DNA of 9,277 nucleotides from Candidatus Aerophobota bacterium (GTDB lineage: Bacteria > Aerophobota > Aerophobia > Aerophobales > AE-B3A): contig JAUWRE010000023.1 in NCBI GenBank assembly GCA_030610725.1, positions 1 through 9,277 on the forward strand, written 5' to 3'. A program made the translations under genes and the position numbers. This document shows, piece after piece, positions 1 to 5,434 of the stretch. Numbering within the stretch: position 1 is the first letter of the stretch; every line of letters starts with the position of its first letter. The notes under the pieces are model-generated. The model was not told the DNA's origin, ran no database searches, and saw nothing but the letters and a program-made list of their open reading frames with translations.

Positions 1-1
1 G

Positions 2-478
2 GAGATCTCAAAAGTATTAGGTCTCGATAGAGTCTGGCCCATAGCACTTGTGGGTGTTGGTAAACTAGGGGGAGCTTTACTAAACAACTTTGGTTCTGAA
101 AGAGGTAGTTTCCATATCCAGGTCGGATTTGATGTAAATCCAAATAAGATTGGTAAGAGAGTAGCCGGTGTAAAGGTATATCATCCTTACCAGATGCCCA
201 AAATAATAAAGGAACAAAAAATTCAAATAGGAATGATTGCTGCTCCGGTTGAGGCAGCACAAGAATCAGCAGACCTTCTTGTTATAAGCGGGATAAAAGG
301 TATTCTTAATTTTTCTTCCACCAGAGTGGTTGTTCCCTCTTATGTCAAACTAAAAAATGCTGATTTCACCTCTCAACTTGAAGTTATCACCTACTATATC
401 GTTAATAATCAGCGTTCCAAGTTAGCTCATAGCAAAACCAAAACAAAAGAATTAGCTCATAGTAAATTCAAAACATAG
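2..478 (+). CDS. rex: Redox-sensing transcriptional repressor Rex, 5'-truncated by window edge
   Basis: Rex represses fermentation and respiration genes and leaves its operators when the cytoplasmic NADH/NAD+ ratio rises. The reading frame is open from base 2, upstream of the GTG at 50, so that GTG is internal and the N-terminal winged-helix DNA-binding domain (about 80 residues in the family) lies outside the window. The visible 158 residues are the Rossmann NADH-binding domain. They begin with the Rex linker (VLGLDRVWPIALVG), followed by the dinucleotide motif GVGKLGGALL and then FDVNPNKIG, whose Asp is the usual ribose-binding acid. The C-terminal domain-swap helix region reads NADFTSQLEVITYYI, close to the family pattern. 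The last ~20 residues contain a tandem duplication (LAHSKTKTKE/LAHSKFKT) that is not part of the normal Rex fold. The gene converges on the radical SAM gene across 142 bp. Family assignment is firm; its targets cannot be read here. Confidence 0.93.
   Translation, partial: EISKVLGLDRVWPIALVGVGKLGGALLNNFGSERGSFHIQVGFDVNPNKIGKRVAGVKVYHPYQMPKIIKEQKIQIGMIAAPVEAAQESADLLVISGIKGILNFSSTRVVVPSYVKLKNADFTSQLEVITYYIVNNQRSKLAHSKTKTKELAHSKFKT
422..475 (+). repeat. 30-bp-period tandem duplication at the 3' end of rex
   Basis: Two 24-bp copies (422-445 and 452-475) match at 21 of 24 positions and are separated by 6 bp, giving a 30-bp period in frame. They encode LAHSKTKT and LAHSKFKT, just before the stop codon. 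The duplication adds about ten basic, polar residues to the Rex C-terminus. Confidence 0.8.
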
Positions 479-526
479 CCCATGGCTCAACTTAATTAGG
501 ACGCAAATTTTCGCAGATATATGTCC

Positions 527-543
527 AAAAAGGAAATTCCTAT
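527..543 (+). repeat. 17-bp exact repeat, copy 1 (second copy at 3709-3725)
   Basis: AAAAAGGAAATTCCTAT occurs here, in the rex/radical-SAM convergent gap, and again at 3709-3725 directly abutting the REP-like hairpin upstream of comM. The core AGGAAATTCCT is nearly palindromic. It may be the flank of a dispersed repeat, but it is short and AT-rich, so coincidence cannot be excluded. Confidence 0.4.
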
Positions 544-620
544 ATTATCTAATTAGTTGTGAAAATTCTGATGAAGTCAAAACCGTGCTCTTACCTTCTT
601 CTTGCCGGAATCGATAATGA

Positions 621-1889
621 TTAGCCTTTTCTGTGTGCGTCCAATTTGCCGGCAATGTTCAAAGCAAAGCTGTAAATAGGATTGGTGTATTCAAAGGATT
701 TAAGGCATCGCCTGGTAATGGAAGAAAGAGAGTAAACCTGATCTGTCACCCAGCTATAGCCTTCCTGCAGCTCGTCTGCCGTCATCAGCTTGGGACGAAA
801 CATTACATGAGTTCCATCTGCGTGAGACCAATCGGTTTCAATAATTCTTCCCTCGAGGAGGAGTCTTTGGTAAAGTCTGGTCTTGGGAACAGGAGTAAGA
901 ATAAAAAATATGGGTCGGTCGATTGAACTTTTTTCAATAAACTCTACTGTTCGAGGAAAAATAGAGACATCATCTTCATCAAATCCAAACATAAAGTATG
1001 CCAGTATGGCAATCCCGTGACCGTGTATCTTCTTGACAATTTCTTCATATCTCTTTACTTTATTGAAGCTTTTATTTACTCCGTCCAAGCTTTTCTGGGA
1101 TACGGACTCAAATCCCAAGGCCATCCTTATGCATCCGCCCTGAGCAGCCAGCTTTAAGAGCTCAGTATCATTGACTCTGGCCAAAGAGAAATTGCCAAAC
1201 CACTTCTTTCGTAGAGGAATTAACTTCTTGAATAAGTCTTTGGCACGGTCTAGATTTCCTACCAGGTTATCGTCAGTAAAAGAGAAGTGACGTTTTTTCA
1301 AAGTTTTTATTTCTCTTATTACATCTTCAACCGGTCTTAAACGATAGCCCCTACCGAAAAGAGTAGGCATATAACAGAAATCGCAGCTAAAGGGGCAGCC
1401 TCGACTGGTCTCGACCATCTCGGCCGTGGTGAATCCTCTGTGTTTCACTAGATTCCTTCGAGGAAGAGGAAAGTTTTCCATCTTTACCGGAGTTTTTGAT
1501 TGATAGAGTTTCCTTGCTGACCCTTTTTGAAAATCACCAAGTAAATCCCTCCAAACTAGCTCTGCTTCCCCGATGACTACGCTGTTTGCATGACAAATAG
1601 CTTCCTCGGGAAGCATGGAAGCATGGGGACCTCCCATTACCACGAATTTACCTCTTTTTCTGAACTCATCAGCAGTTTTGTAGGCTCTGTGTGCATCAGC
1701 GGTGAAGTAGGTGAGACCGATAAGGTCGGCGTCACTTTCGTAATCTATCGACTCTGTCCTCTCATCGGTTATTCTAACCTCAATGTTAGGAGGGGTCAGA
1801 GCAGCTAGAATTGGGAGAGTCAAGGTTCGCAGGAATACTTGCCATGGTCGGGTCCTCTTATGAGTAACTCTCACCAGCTCGATTTTCAT
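621..1889 (-). CDS. B12-binding-domain radical SAM protein
   Basis: This is a 422-residue cytoplasmic enzyme with two domains. Residues about 1-125 form a cobalamin-binding Rossmann-like domain: a strand-rich start, DLIGLTYFTADAHRAY at 55-70 and VVMGGPHASMLPEEA at 83-97. Residues about 155-350 form the radical SAM barrel, with the [4Fe-4S] ligands Cys165, Cys169 and Cys172 in GCPFSCDFC and a further conserved GFES at 259-262. The C-terminal part (about 325-390: TPVPKTRLYQRLLLEGR, then FRPKLM, then a GY-containing helix) resembles the DUF4070-type tail seen in HpnP-like members. The canonical DxHxxG cobalamin-ligand motif is absent, as in many class B enzymes. Family members catalyse methylations or ring rearrangements on lipids, tetrapyrroles and natural products; the substrate here is unknown. 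The ATG start has a strong AAAGGAGG site 8 nt upstream. The gene lies 161 bp downstream of comM on the same strand and may be read through from it. Confidence 0.9.
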   Translation of the reverse strand: MKIELVRVTHKRTRPWQVFLRTLTLPILAALTPPNIEVRITDERTESIDYESDADLIGLTYFTADAHRAYKTADEFRKRGKFVVMGGPHASMLPEEAICHANSVVIGEAELVWRDLLGDFQKGSARKLYQSKTPVKMENFPLPRRNLVKHRGFTTAEMVETSRGCPFSCDFCYMPTLFGRGYRLRPVEDVIREIKTLKKRHFSFTDDNLVGNLDRAKDLFKKLIPLRKKWFGNFSLARVNDTELLKLAAQGGCIRMALGFESVSQKSLDGVNKSFNKVKRYEEIVKKIHGHGIAILAYFMFGFDEDDVSIFPRTVEFIEKSSIDRPIFFILTPVPKTRLYQRLLLEGRIIETDWSHADGTHVMFRPKLMTADELQEGYSWVTDQVYSLSSITRRCLKSFEYTNPIYSFALNIAGKLDAHRKG

Positions 1890-1897
1890 CTCCAGCT

Positions 1898-1905
1898 CCT
1901 CCTTT
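1898..1905 (-). promoter_or_regulatory. Shine-Dalgarno site of the radical SAM gene
   Basis: On the minus strand AAAGGAGG lies 8 nt before the ATG at 1889, which fixes the start of the radical SAM gene. The 161-bp gap that contains it (1890-2050) shows no convincing promoter or terminator and no recognisable peptide in any frame. Confidence 0.8.
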
Positions 1906-2050
1906 ACTGAATTCTTTTGTCTCCCAGATTTCTCTTGTTTAAAATCAATCAGCCTGGATATGCATGGATATCAACTACTACTTCCGGCCTTGGCCCAATG
2001 TAACACAATCACAAAACATCCCTAGAATTTCCAGACCGTTTTCTTTTCTC

Positions 2051-3655
2051 TTATCTCCTCCAGAGGTCTCTATCCAGATACCTGTATTGCAGAGCCTCAG
2101 AGACATCAGATGAGTTTATTGTTTCCTTTTCTCCCAGGTCGGCAATGGTGCGGGCGATCTTAAGAACCTTGTGGTAGGCTCTGGCAGAAAGACGAAGCTC
2201 AGAGATGGCAGAACGAAGAAGCTCCTCTGCTTCCTTATCGCTGCGGCAAAATTTGCGAATATGTTTGGGGTTCATCTGGGCATTACAGTATAGGTTCATC
2301 TTTTTGAAGCGCTCAAGCTGGATATTGCGAGCCTTATTTGCCCTCTCCTTGATTCTAGCTGAGGGCTCACCCTCTTCCTTTCCCAAAAGCTCCTCCTTTC
2401 TTACTGCTGCTACCTGAATATGGATGTCAATTCTGTCCAATAGGGGTCCGGAAACCTTATTTAGATGCTTCTGTATCTCCAAAGGAGTACAGCTACATTC
2501 CCGCCTCGGGTCACCAAAGTAGCCACAAGGGCAAGGATTCATAGCTGCTATAAGCATAAATCTGGAAGGATAGGTTATAGAGGTAAGAGCACGAGAAATA
2601 GTCACTACTCCATCTTCCAGAGGCTGGCGTAAAGACTCTAATACATGGCGGGAGAACTCAGAAAGCTCATCTAGAAAGAGAACTCCATTGTGAGAAAGAG
2701 ACACCTCACCCGGACGAGGTATTCTTCCCCCTCCAATAAGTCCTGCTTCAGAAATAGTATTATGAGGGGAGCGGAAGGGACGAATGCCCACAAGAGCCTG
2801 ACTACCCGAGAGAAATCCGGCCACACTGTGAAGTTTAGTAGTTTCGATAGCCTCATCCAGGCTAAGGTCGGGCAAAATAGTGGGAACTCGGCGAGCCAAC
2901 ATAGTCTTCCCTGCCCCAGGAGGACCGAGCATCAGAATATTGTGCGAGCCAGCCGCCGCAATCTCTAGGGCTCTTTTTACATACTCCTGACCTTTAACCT
3001 CAGAGAAGTCCATCTCATAGGAAGAACTCTCTTTAAGCGCCTCTTTAAGATTATATTTAAAAGGAGGAATAGAGAGTTCTTGGTTAAAAAAAGCAATTAC
3101 TTGGGTAAGGTTCTTAATAGGAAAAACATCAACATCAGATACTACAGCTGCCTCACGGGCATTCTCCTCAGGAAGAATAAGAGCCTTCACACCTCTTTTT
3201 TTGAGCTCTAGCGCTATGGGCAAGGCACCATTAATTCTGCGCACCGAACCATCTAAAGCTAACTCTCCCAGAATGCTATAGCGACTCAACTCATCTTTTA
3301 CAATAATATTACTGGCCTTTAGAATGCCGATGGCTATGGATAAGTCAAAGGAAGAACCTTCTTTTTTGATGTCAGCGGGGGCCAGATTTACGGTAATCTT
3401 TTTGGTGGGGAAGGTAAAGGATGAATTCTTGATGGCAGAGCTTACTCTTTCTCTTGCTTCTTTTACTGCTGCATCAGGAAGGCCAACAATACTGAATTTG
3501 GGAAGTCCTCTAGCCAGGTCAACCTCTACCTCTATTGGATATGCCTCGATTCCAAAAAGAGCACTGGAATAGACTTTAGCTACTATTTTTTTCTCCTTTG
3601 AATGGATACCTGGCTGATTCCTAAACTGCAAGCTAAACCCGGAGTATTTGTTCAC
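2051..3655 (-). CDS. comM: ComM / YifB-type Mg-chelatase-like AAA+ ATPase
   Basis: ComM is a hexameric AAA+ helicase that promotes branch migration during integration of DNA taken up by natural transformation. Numbered from the GTG at 3655 (534 residues), the ChlI-like N-terminal domain spans about 24-190, with the family opening VAKVYSSALFGIEAYP at 25-40 and the VGLPDAAVKEARERV block at 57-71. The AAA+ core has Walker A GPPGAGKT at 244-251, Walker B GVLFLDE at 324-330 and a probable arginine finger in LLDRID (Arg408). Four cysteines, 375, 377, 387 and 389, in CPCGYFGDPRRECSC form the putative zinc site, and the C-terminal Mg-chelatase lid follows from about 430. The GTG at 3655 is only the outermost canonical start. 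It has no good Shine-Dalgarno and adds 23 residues before the usual family start, whereas an AAAGGAG site points to an ATA codon at 3584-3586, which would give 511 residues, normal for ComM. The function call is firm, the start is not. Confidence 0.95.
   Translation of the reverse strand: MNKYSGFSLQFRNQPGIHSKEKKIVAKVYSSALFGIEAYPIEVEVDLARGLPKFSIVGLPDAAVKEARERVSSAIKNSSFTFPTKKITVNLAPADIKKEGSSFDLSIAIGILKASNIIVKDELSRYSILGELALDGSVRRINGALPIALELKKRGVKALILPEENAREAAVVSDVDVFPIKNLTQVIAFFNQELSIPPFKYNLKEALKESSSYEMDFSEVKGQEYVKRALEIAAAGSHNILMLGPPGAGKTMLARRVPTILPDLSLDEAIETTKLHSVAGFLSGSQALVGIRPFRSPHNTISEAGLIGGGRIPRPGEVSLSHNGVLFLDELSEFSRHVLESLRQPLEDGVVTISRALTSITYPSRFMLIAAMNPCPCGYFGDPRRECSCTPLEIQKHLNKVSGPLLDRIDIHIQVAAVRKEELLGKEEGEPSARIKERANKARNIQLERFKKMNLYCNAQMNPKHIRKFCRSDKEAEELLRSAISELRLSARAYHKVLKIARTIADLGEKETINSSDVSEALQYRYLDRDLWRR
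3593..3599 (-). promoter_or_regulatory. Shine-Dalgarno site pointing to a probable ATA start of comM
   Basis: On the minus strand AAAGGAG (3599-3593) is followed by six A residues and then ATA GTA GCT AAA GTC, encoding (I/M)VAKV. ComM homologues typically begin at exactly this point (M-x-AKVYSS). No ATG, GTG or TTG in frame lies between here and the conserved domain, and the only canonical in-frame start upstream is the GTG at 3655. Confidence 0.6.
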
Positions 3656-3658
3656 TTA

Positions 3659-3708
3659 CCCCCCCTCTCCCTTCCCTCTCCCCGTGGGGAGAGGATTGAG
3701 GTGAGGGG
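3659..3708. repeat. REP-like GC-rich palindromic repeat upstream of comM
   Basis: The inner perfect hairpin CCTCTCCCCGTGGGGAGAGG (3675-3694) has a 9-bp stem and a 2-nt centre. It is enclosed by outer arms CCCCTCTCC (3662-3670) and GGTGAGGGG (3700-3708), which pair at 8 of 9 positions. The CCCTCTCCC...GGGGAGAGG...GGTGAGGGG layout matches a dispersed intergenic palindrome seen in many bacterial genomes. It lies between the comM promoter and the comM start, so it should be transcribed in the comM leader. There is no T-tract on the comM strand, so it is not a typical terminator. Confidence 0.8.
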
Positions 3709-3725
3709 AAAAAGGAAATTCCTAT
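3709..3725 (+). repeat. 17-bp exact repeat, copy 2 (first copy at 527-543)
   Basis: AAAAAGGAAATTCCTAT directly abuts the right arm of the REP-like hairpin. The copy at 527-543 has no hairpin beside it. Confidence 0.4.
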
Positions 3726-3764
3726 GCGGCCAGTTATCTTTTGCCCGCTTTTCCCTCAGAGAAA

Positions 3765-3793
3765 ATCATAGCAAAAAATTAAGAAGCAGTCAA
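3765..3793 (-). promoter_or_regulatory. Sigma70-like promoter for comM
   Basis: On the minus strand TTGACT (3793-3788) is separated by 17 bp from TATGAT (3770-3765), each hexamer matching consensus at 5 of 6 positions with ideal spacing. Predicted transcription starts near 3758, giving a leader of about 170 nt to the ATA at 3586 that includes the REP-like hairpin. Its -35 lies only 6 bp from the -35 of the opposing promoter. Confidence 0.65.
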
Positions 3794-3799
3794 TTTTTA

Positions 3800-3827
3800 T
3801 TGCTAAGATTGAGAAAAATGATATAAT
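3800..3827 (+). promoter_or_regulatory. Sigma70-like promoter for the toxin-antitoxin-like pair, predicting a leaderless mRNA
   Basis: TTGCTA (3800-3805, 4 of 6) is separated by 16 bp from a perfect TATAAT (3822-3827). The usual start, about 7 nt after the -10, falls on or beside the A of the ATG at 3834. No Shine-Dalgarno precedes that ATG, which is consistent with a leaderless transcript. Confidence 0.6.
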
Positions 3828-3833
3828 TTGACT

Positions 3834-4148
3834 ATGAAAACAAGAACCAAAAATCTGAATCTTCCTCTATTTTTCAAGCCTCTGTTTTGGTCGTATGATT
3901 TTTCTTCCCTGGACCCTCAAAGACACAAAAAAACGATTATTCTTAATTCCATTAATTATGGAGAATGGAAACATTGGATTTGGATAGTTAAGTTCTATGG
4001 GGAAAAAGAGGTAAAAAAAATGATTGAAGAAACACCAAAGACAGAGTTTAGAGCTCCTGCCCTTAAACTTATCTCCCTTTTGCTGGGCATCGAAAAGCTA
4101 AAATATGCATCAAGAAGTGATTACCTCAAAAGCCAAACAAATATTTGA
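3834..4148 (+). CDS. DUF6922-like small protein, putative antitoxin partner of an AbiEii-type nucleotidyltransferase
   Basis: This is a 104-residue soluble protein with no signal peptide or membrane segment. The N-terminal part (LPLFFKPLFWSYDFSSLDPQ) and the middle (about 40-60: GEWKHWIWIVKFYGEKEVKK) resemble DUF6922 proteins, which have an FLFW-x-YD-x-x-x-LDW opening and a W-x-x-L-x-x-x-YG-x-x-x-I block. The end has a LISLLLGI segment. Such proteins commonly sit directly upstream of AbiEii-family nucleotidyltransferases, as here, and are taken as the antitoxin or accessory half. I chose the ATG at 3834 over the TTG at 3828 because the promoter predicts transcription from about 3834. The last 44 bp overlap the next gene. 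The antitoxin role is inferred from neighbourhood and resemblance only; I see no clear DNA-binding motif. Confidence 0.7.
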   Translation: MKTRTKNLNLPLFFKPLFWSYDFSSLDPQRHKKTIILNSINYGEWKHWIWIVKFYGEKEVKKMIEETPKTEFRAPALKLISLLLGIEKLKYASRSDYLKSQTNI

Positions 4149-4722
4149 TAGACTCAGTCACTTTCCTGATTTTTATTTAGCAGGAGGAACAGGACTGGCT
4201 CTCCAATTGGGTCACAGAATTTCAGTTGATTTTGATCTTTTTTGGCCAAAGAATATCCCTGATGACCTGCTCTCAAAAGTGAGAAGAGTCTTCAAGGATT
4301 TCGCAATTAAAGTAGTAGTTAATCACCCAGAACAATTAACTACAACAATAGAAGGAATAAATACCTCTTTTGTTAAATATCCTTTCCCAGTAATTTCAAA
4401 GTTCATTGAGCATCAAGGAATCAAAATTGTACCTCCCTTAGAGATTGCAGCAATGAAGGCTTACGCTTTAGGAAGAAGAGCCACCTTAAAGGATTATATT
4501 GATTTATATTTTGTTCTAAAAGAAAAAGCTGACTCCTTAGAAGAAATTATTGTTTTTTCTGAGAAAAAATATGGTAGCGAATTTGACCCCAGGTTATTCT
4601 TAGAACAGTTAGTTTATTTGAGGGACGTTGAAGAGATTGAAATTGAATTTTTAAAAGAAAGAGTCATTATGCCAGATATAGAAAAATTTTTTGAAGGAGA
4701 AGTCAGGAAGATAAAATTCTAA
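4105..4722 (+). CDS. AbiEii-type nucleotidyltransferase, putative toxin
   Basis: This 205-residue cytoplasmic protein belongs to the nucleotidyl transferase AbiEii/AbiGii toxin family. In the characterised members such enzymes transfer nucleotides, some of them to tRNA, and arrest growth until countered by a partner antitoxin; AbiE systems act in phage defence. The signature is visible: AGGTGLALQLGHR at 26-38, then SVDFDLF at 40-46 with the metal-binding pair Asp42 and Asp44. EIAAMKAYALGRRATLKDYIDLYFVL follows at about 113-138 with Lys118, Lys129, Asp130 and Asp133, matching the family's second conserved block. The start MHQEVIT fits the common MHKE-like opening of the family, so the 44-bp overlap with the upstream gene is probably real and implies translational coupling. 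All expected catalytic positions appear intact. The target RNA is unknown. It lacks the type IV AbiEi antitoxin that pairs with classical AbiEii; the DUF6922-like gene takes that place. Confidence 0.87.
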   Translation: MHQEVITSKAKQIFDRLSHFPDFYLAGGTGLALQLGHRISVDFDLFWPKNIPDDLLSKVRRVFKDFAIKVVVNHPEQLTTTIEGINTSFVKYPFPVISKFIEHQGIKIVPPLEIAAMKAYALGRRATLKDYIDLYFVLKEKADSLEEIIVFSEKKYGSEFDPRLFLEQLVYLRDVEEIEIEFLKERVIMPDIEKFFEGEVRKIKF

Positions 4723-4749
4723 AAACGTTTAGTCAGTAAGTCAAGGTAT

Positions 4750-4794
4750 ACAGCTGCATTCCCGTCTGGGATCAGCAAAGTAGCCGCAGGGACA
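4750..4794 (-). pseudogene. Relic of a second ComM (zinc-cysteine segment)
   Basis: The minus strand reads CPCGYFADPRRECSC, identical except for one residue to the zinc-site segment CPCGYFGDPRRECSC of the intact ComM at 2051-3655. The DNA around it aligns to the comM region near 2489-2541 at about 77% over 53 bp by hand count, with most differences inside the motif at third codon positions. A stop (TGA at 4743-4741) closes the frame two codons after the last Cys, and no other ComM block is nearby. This is a degraded fragment of a divergent comM copy rather than a fresh duplication. Confidence 0.7.
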
Positions 4795-4862
4795 ACCATG
4801 CGGGACACTTATTAGAAAAATCGAGATATACCTATACAATCTCTGAATTCGTTAACCTACAC

Positions 4863-5078
4863 TTGTTAGCAGACCCAACCTATGCCAGAAATCCCAAGAC
4901 CTTAGGGCAAGAATTAAGAAAGAAGCGAATGGATCTGGAACTGCAAACAAAAGACCTAGCCAGATTGGTTAATGTGACACCGGACACAATCATAAATTGG
5001 GAACGAAGAAGCGTCAAACCGACTGGCAAAAACCTGACAATGGTAAAGAGATTCTTGGATTCCAGCAGCCCTTGGTAG
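4863..5078 (+). CDS. Small XRE/Cro-like helix-turn-helix protein, probably truncated
   Basis: This is a 71-residue DNA-binding-type protein. RNPKTLGQELRKKRMDLEL at 9-27 leads into the HTH, TKDLARLVNVTPDTIINWERR at about 29-49, followed by KPTGKNLTMVKRFL. This is the layout of the small regulators that open with NPKT-x-G-x-x-x-RK-x-R-x-DL and normally end in a FLG-Y-like tail. Here the tail is replaced by DSSSPW, encoded by DNA that on the other strand reads as a transposase relic, so the natural C-terminus seems lost. The proposed TTG start at 4863 lacks a Shine-Dalgarno. The frame stays open upstream to a stop at 4737-4739, through the ComM relic, so the true N-terminus may also be gone. It is either a tiny surviving regulator or a pseudogene; its target is unknown. 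Confidence 0.55.
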   Translation: MLADPTYARNPKTLGQELRKKRMDLELQTKDLARLVNVTPDTIINWERRSVKPTGKNLTMVKRFLDSSSPW

Positions 5079-5116
5079 GGAGTTTTAGGAATATCGTACT
5101 TCCTTTTGAGCTTACT
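5057..5116 (-). pseudogene. Relic of an integrase-core (DDE) transposase C-terminus
   Basis: The minus strand reads SKLKRKYDIPKTPYQGLLES, which closely resembles the KKYDxPKTPYQRLLES signature near the C-terminus of integrase-core (rve) transposases. Homology is not visible on either side. Downstream, the sequence becomes the antisense of the HTH gene. Upstream, no frame gives a recognisable transposase. It therefore looks like a scar of about 60 bp from a lost insertion sequence, located at the 3' end of the HTH gene. Confidence 0.5.
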
Positions 5117-5434
5117 ATTAGATGATTCAATTCGCCTCCTTGACCTGGACCATTTTTCCGCTAACATAGAATGGGTTTGCACAAACTTTGTCCTCCCAGC
5201 AACTAGGCCGTAATTGTTTCGGCTCCACTAGACATAGCTGTTACGGGTGGATGTTTACAGGGAGACTCACAATGAGTGCTTCTTTCATTCCAGGATTTGA
5301 AGTTGCTGATAGAATCCGAAACTTAATTGATAAAGATACACAGACAGGAGAAGAAGAGGTTGAGATTGTAAGATAAGATATGCTCTTTGCGGTTCTAATC
5401 AAGAAAAATTCCTGACTACAATTGGAGGACATTT
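5079..5434. other. About 350-bp gap with no confident gene
   Basis: The first part (to 5116) is the transposase relic. The remainder has a weak promoter-like pair on the plus strand, TTGACC (5140-5145), 16 bp, then TAACAT (5162-5167), which could serve the transglutaminase gene. It also has one possible 34-codon ORF (5272-5376). I found no tRNA, riboswitch consensus or strong terminator here. Confidence 0.5.
5272..5376 (+). CDS. Possible 34-residue small protein of unknown function
   Basis: The ATG at 5272 follows an AGGGAG site about 8 nt upstream and opens a short acidic peptide, MSASFIPGFEVADRIRNLI, then a DKDTQTGEEEVEIVR tail, ending 58 bp before the transglutaminase gene. The same frame is open further upstream to a TTG at 5188. 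I do not recognise the family. It could be a real leader or small gene, another relic, or chance. Confidence 0.22.
   Translation: MSASFIPGFEVADRIRNLIDKDTQTGEEEVEIVR

Noticed and set aside
488..559. An inverted repeat CAACTTAATTAG / CTAATTAGTTG in the convergent gap, as a bidirectional terminator
   Set aside because: It needs a one-base bulge, is AT-rich, encloses about 49 nt and has no adjacent T-tract, so it is not convincing as a terminator.
557..574. A Rex-operator-like half site, TTGTGAAAATTC, downstream of rex
   Set aside because: The first half matches the Rex operator consensus but the second half does not, and it lies between two convergent gene ends where a repressor site has no evident promoter to control.
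4880..5182. A 100-codon minus-strand open frame antisense to the HTH gene
   Set aside because: Only the stretch at 5057-5116 resembles a known protein (transposase tail). The rest is antisense to the HTH domain and has no family signature, so it is recorded as a relic, not a gene.
5140..5205. Peptide RLLDLDHFSANIEW in the plus strand as a phage-integrase N-terminus relic
   Set aside because: The resemblance to SAM-like integrase N-termini is limited to a few residues and fades at once, so it cannot be told from chance.
5200..5271. Possible structured leader or riboswitch before the transglutaminase gene
   Set aside because: I could not match the sequence to any riboswitch consensus I know, nor draw a stable conserved-looking fold by eye.
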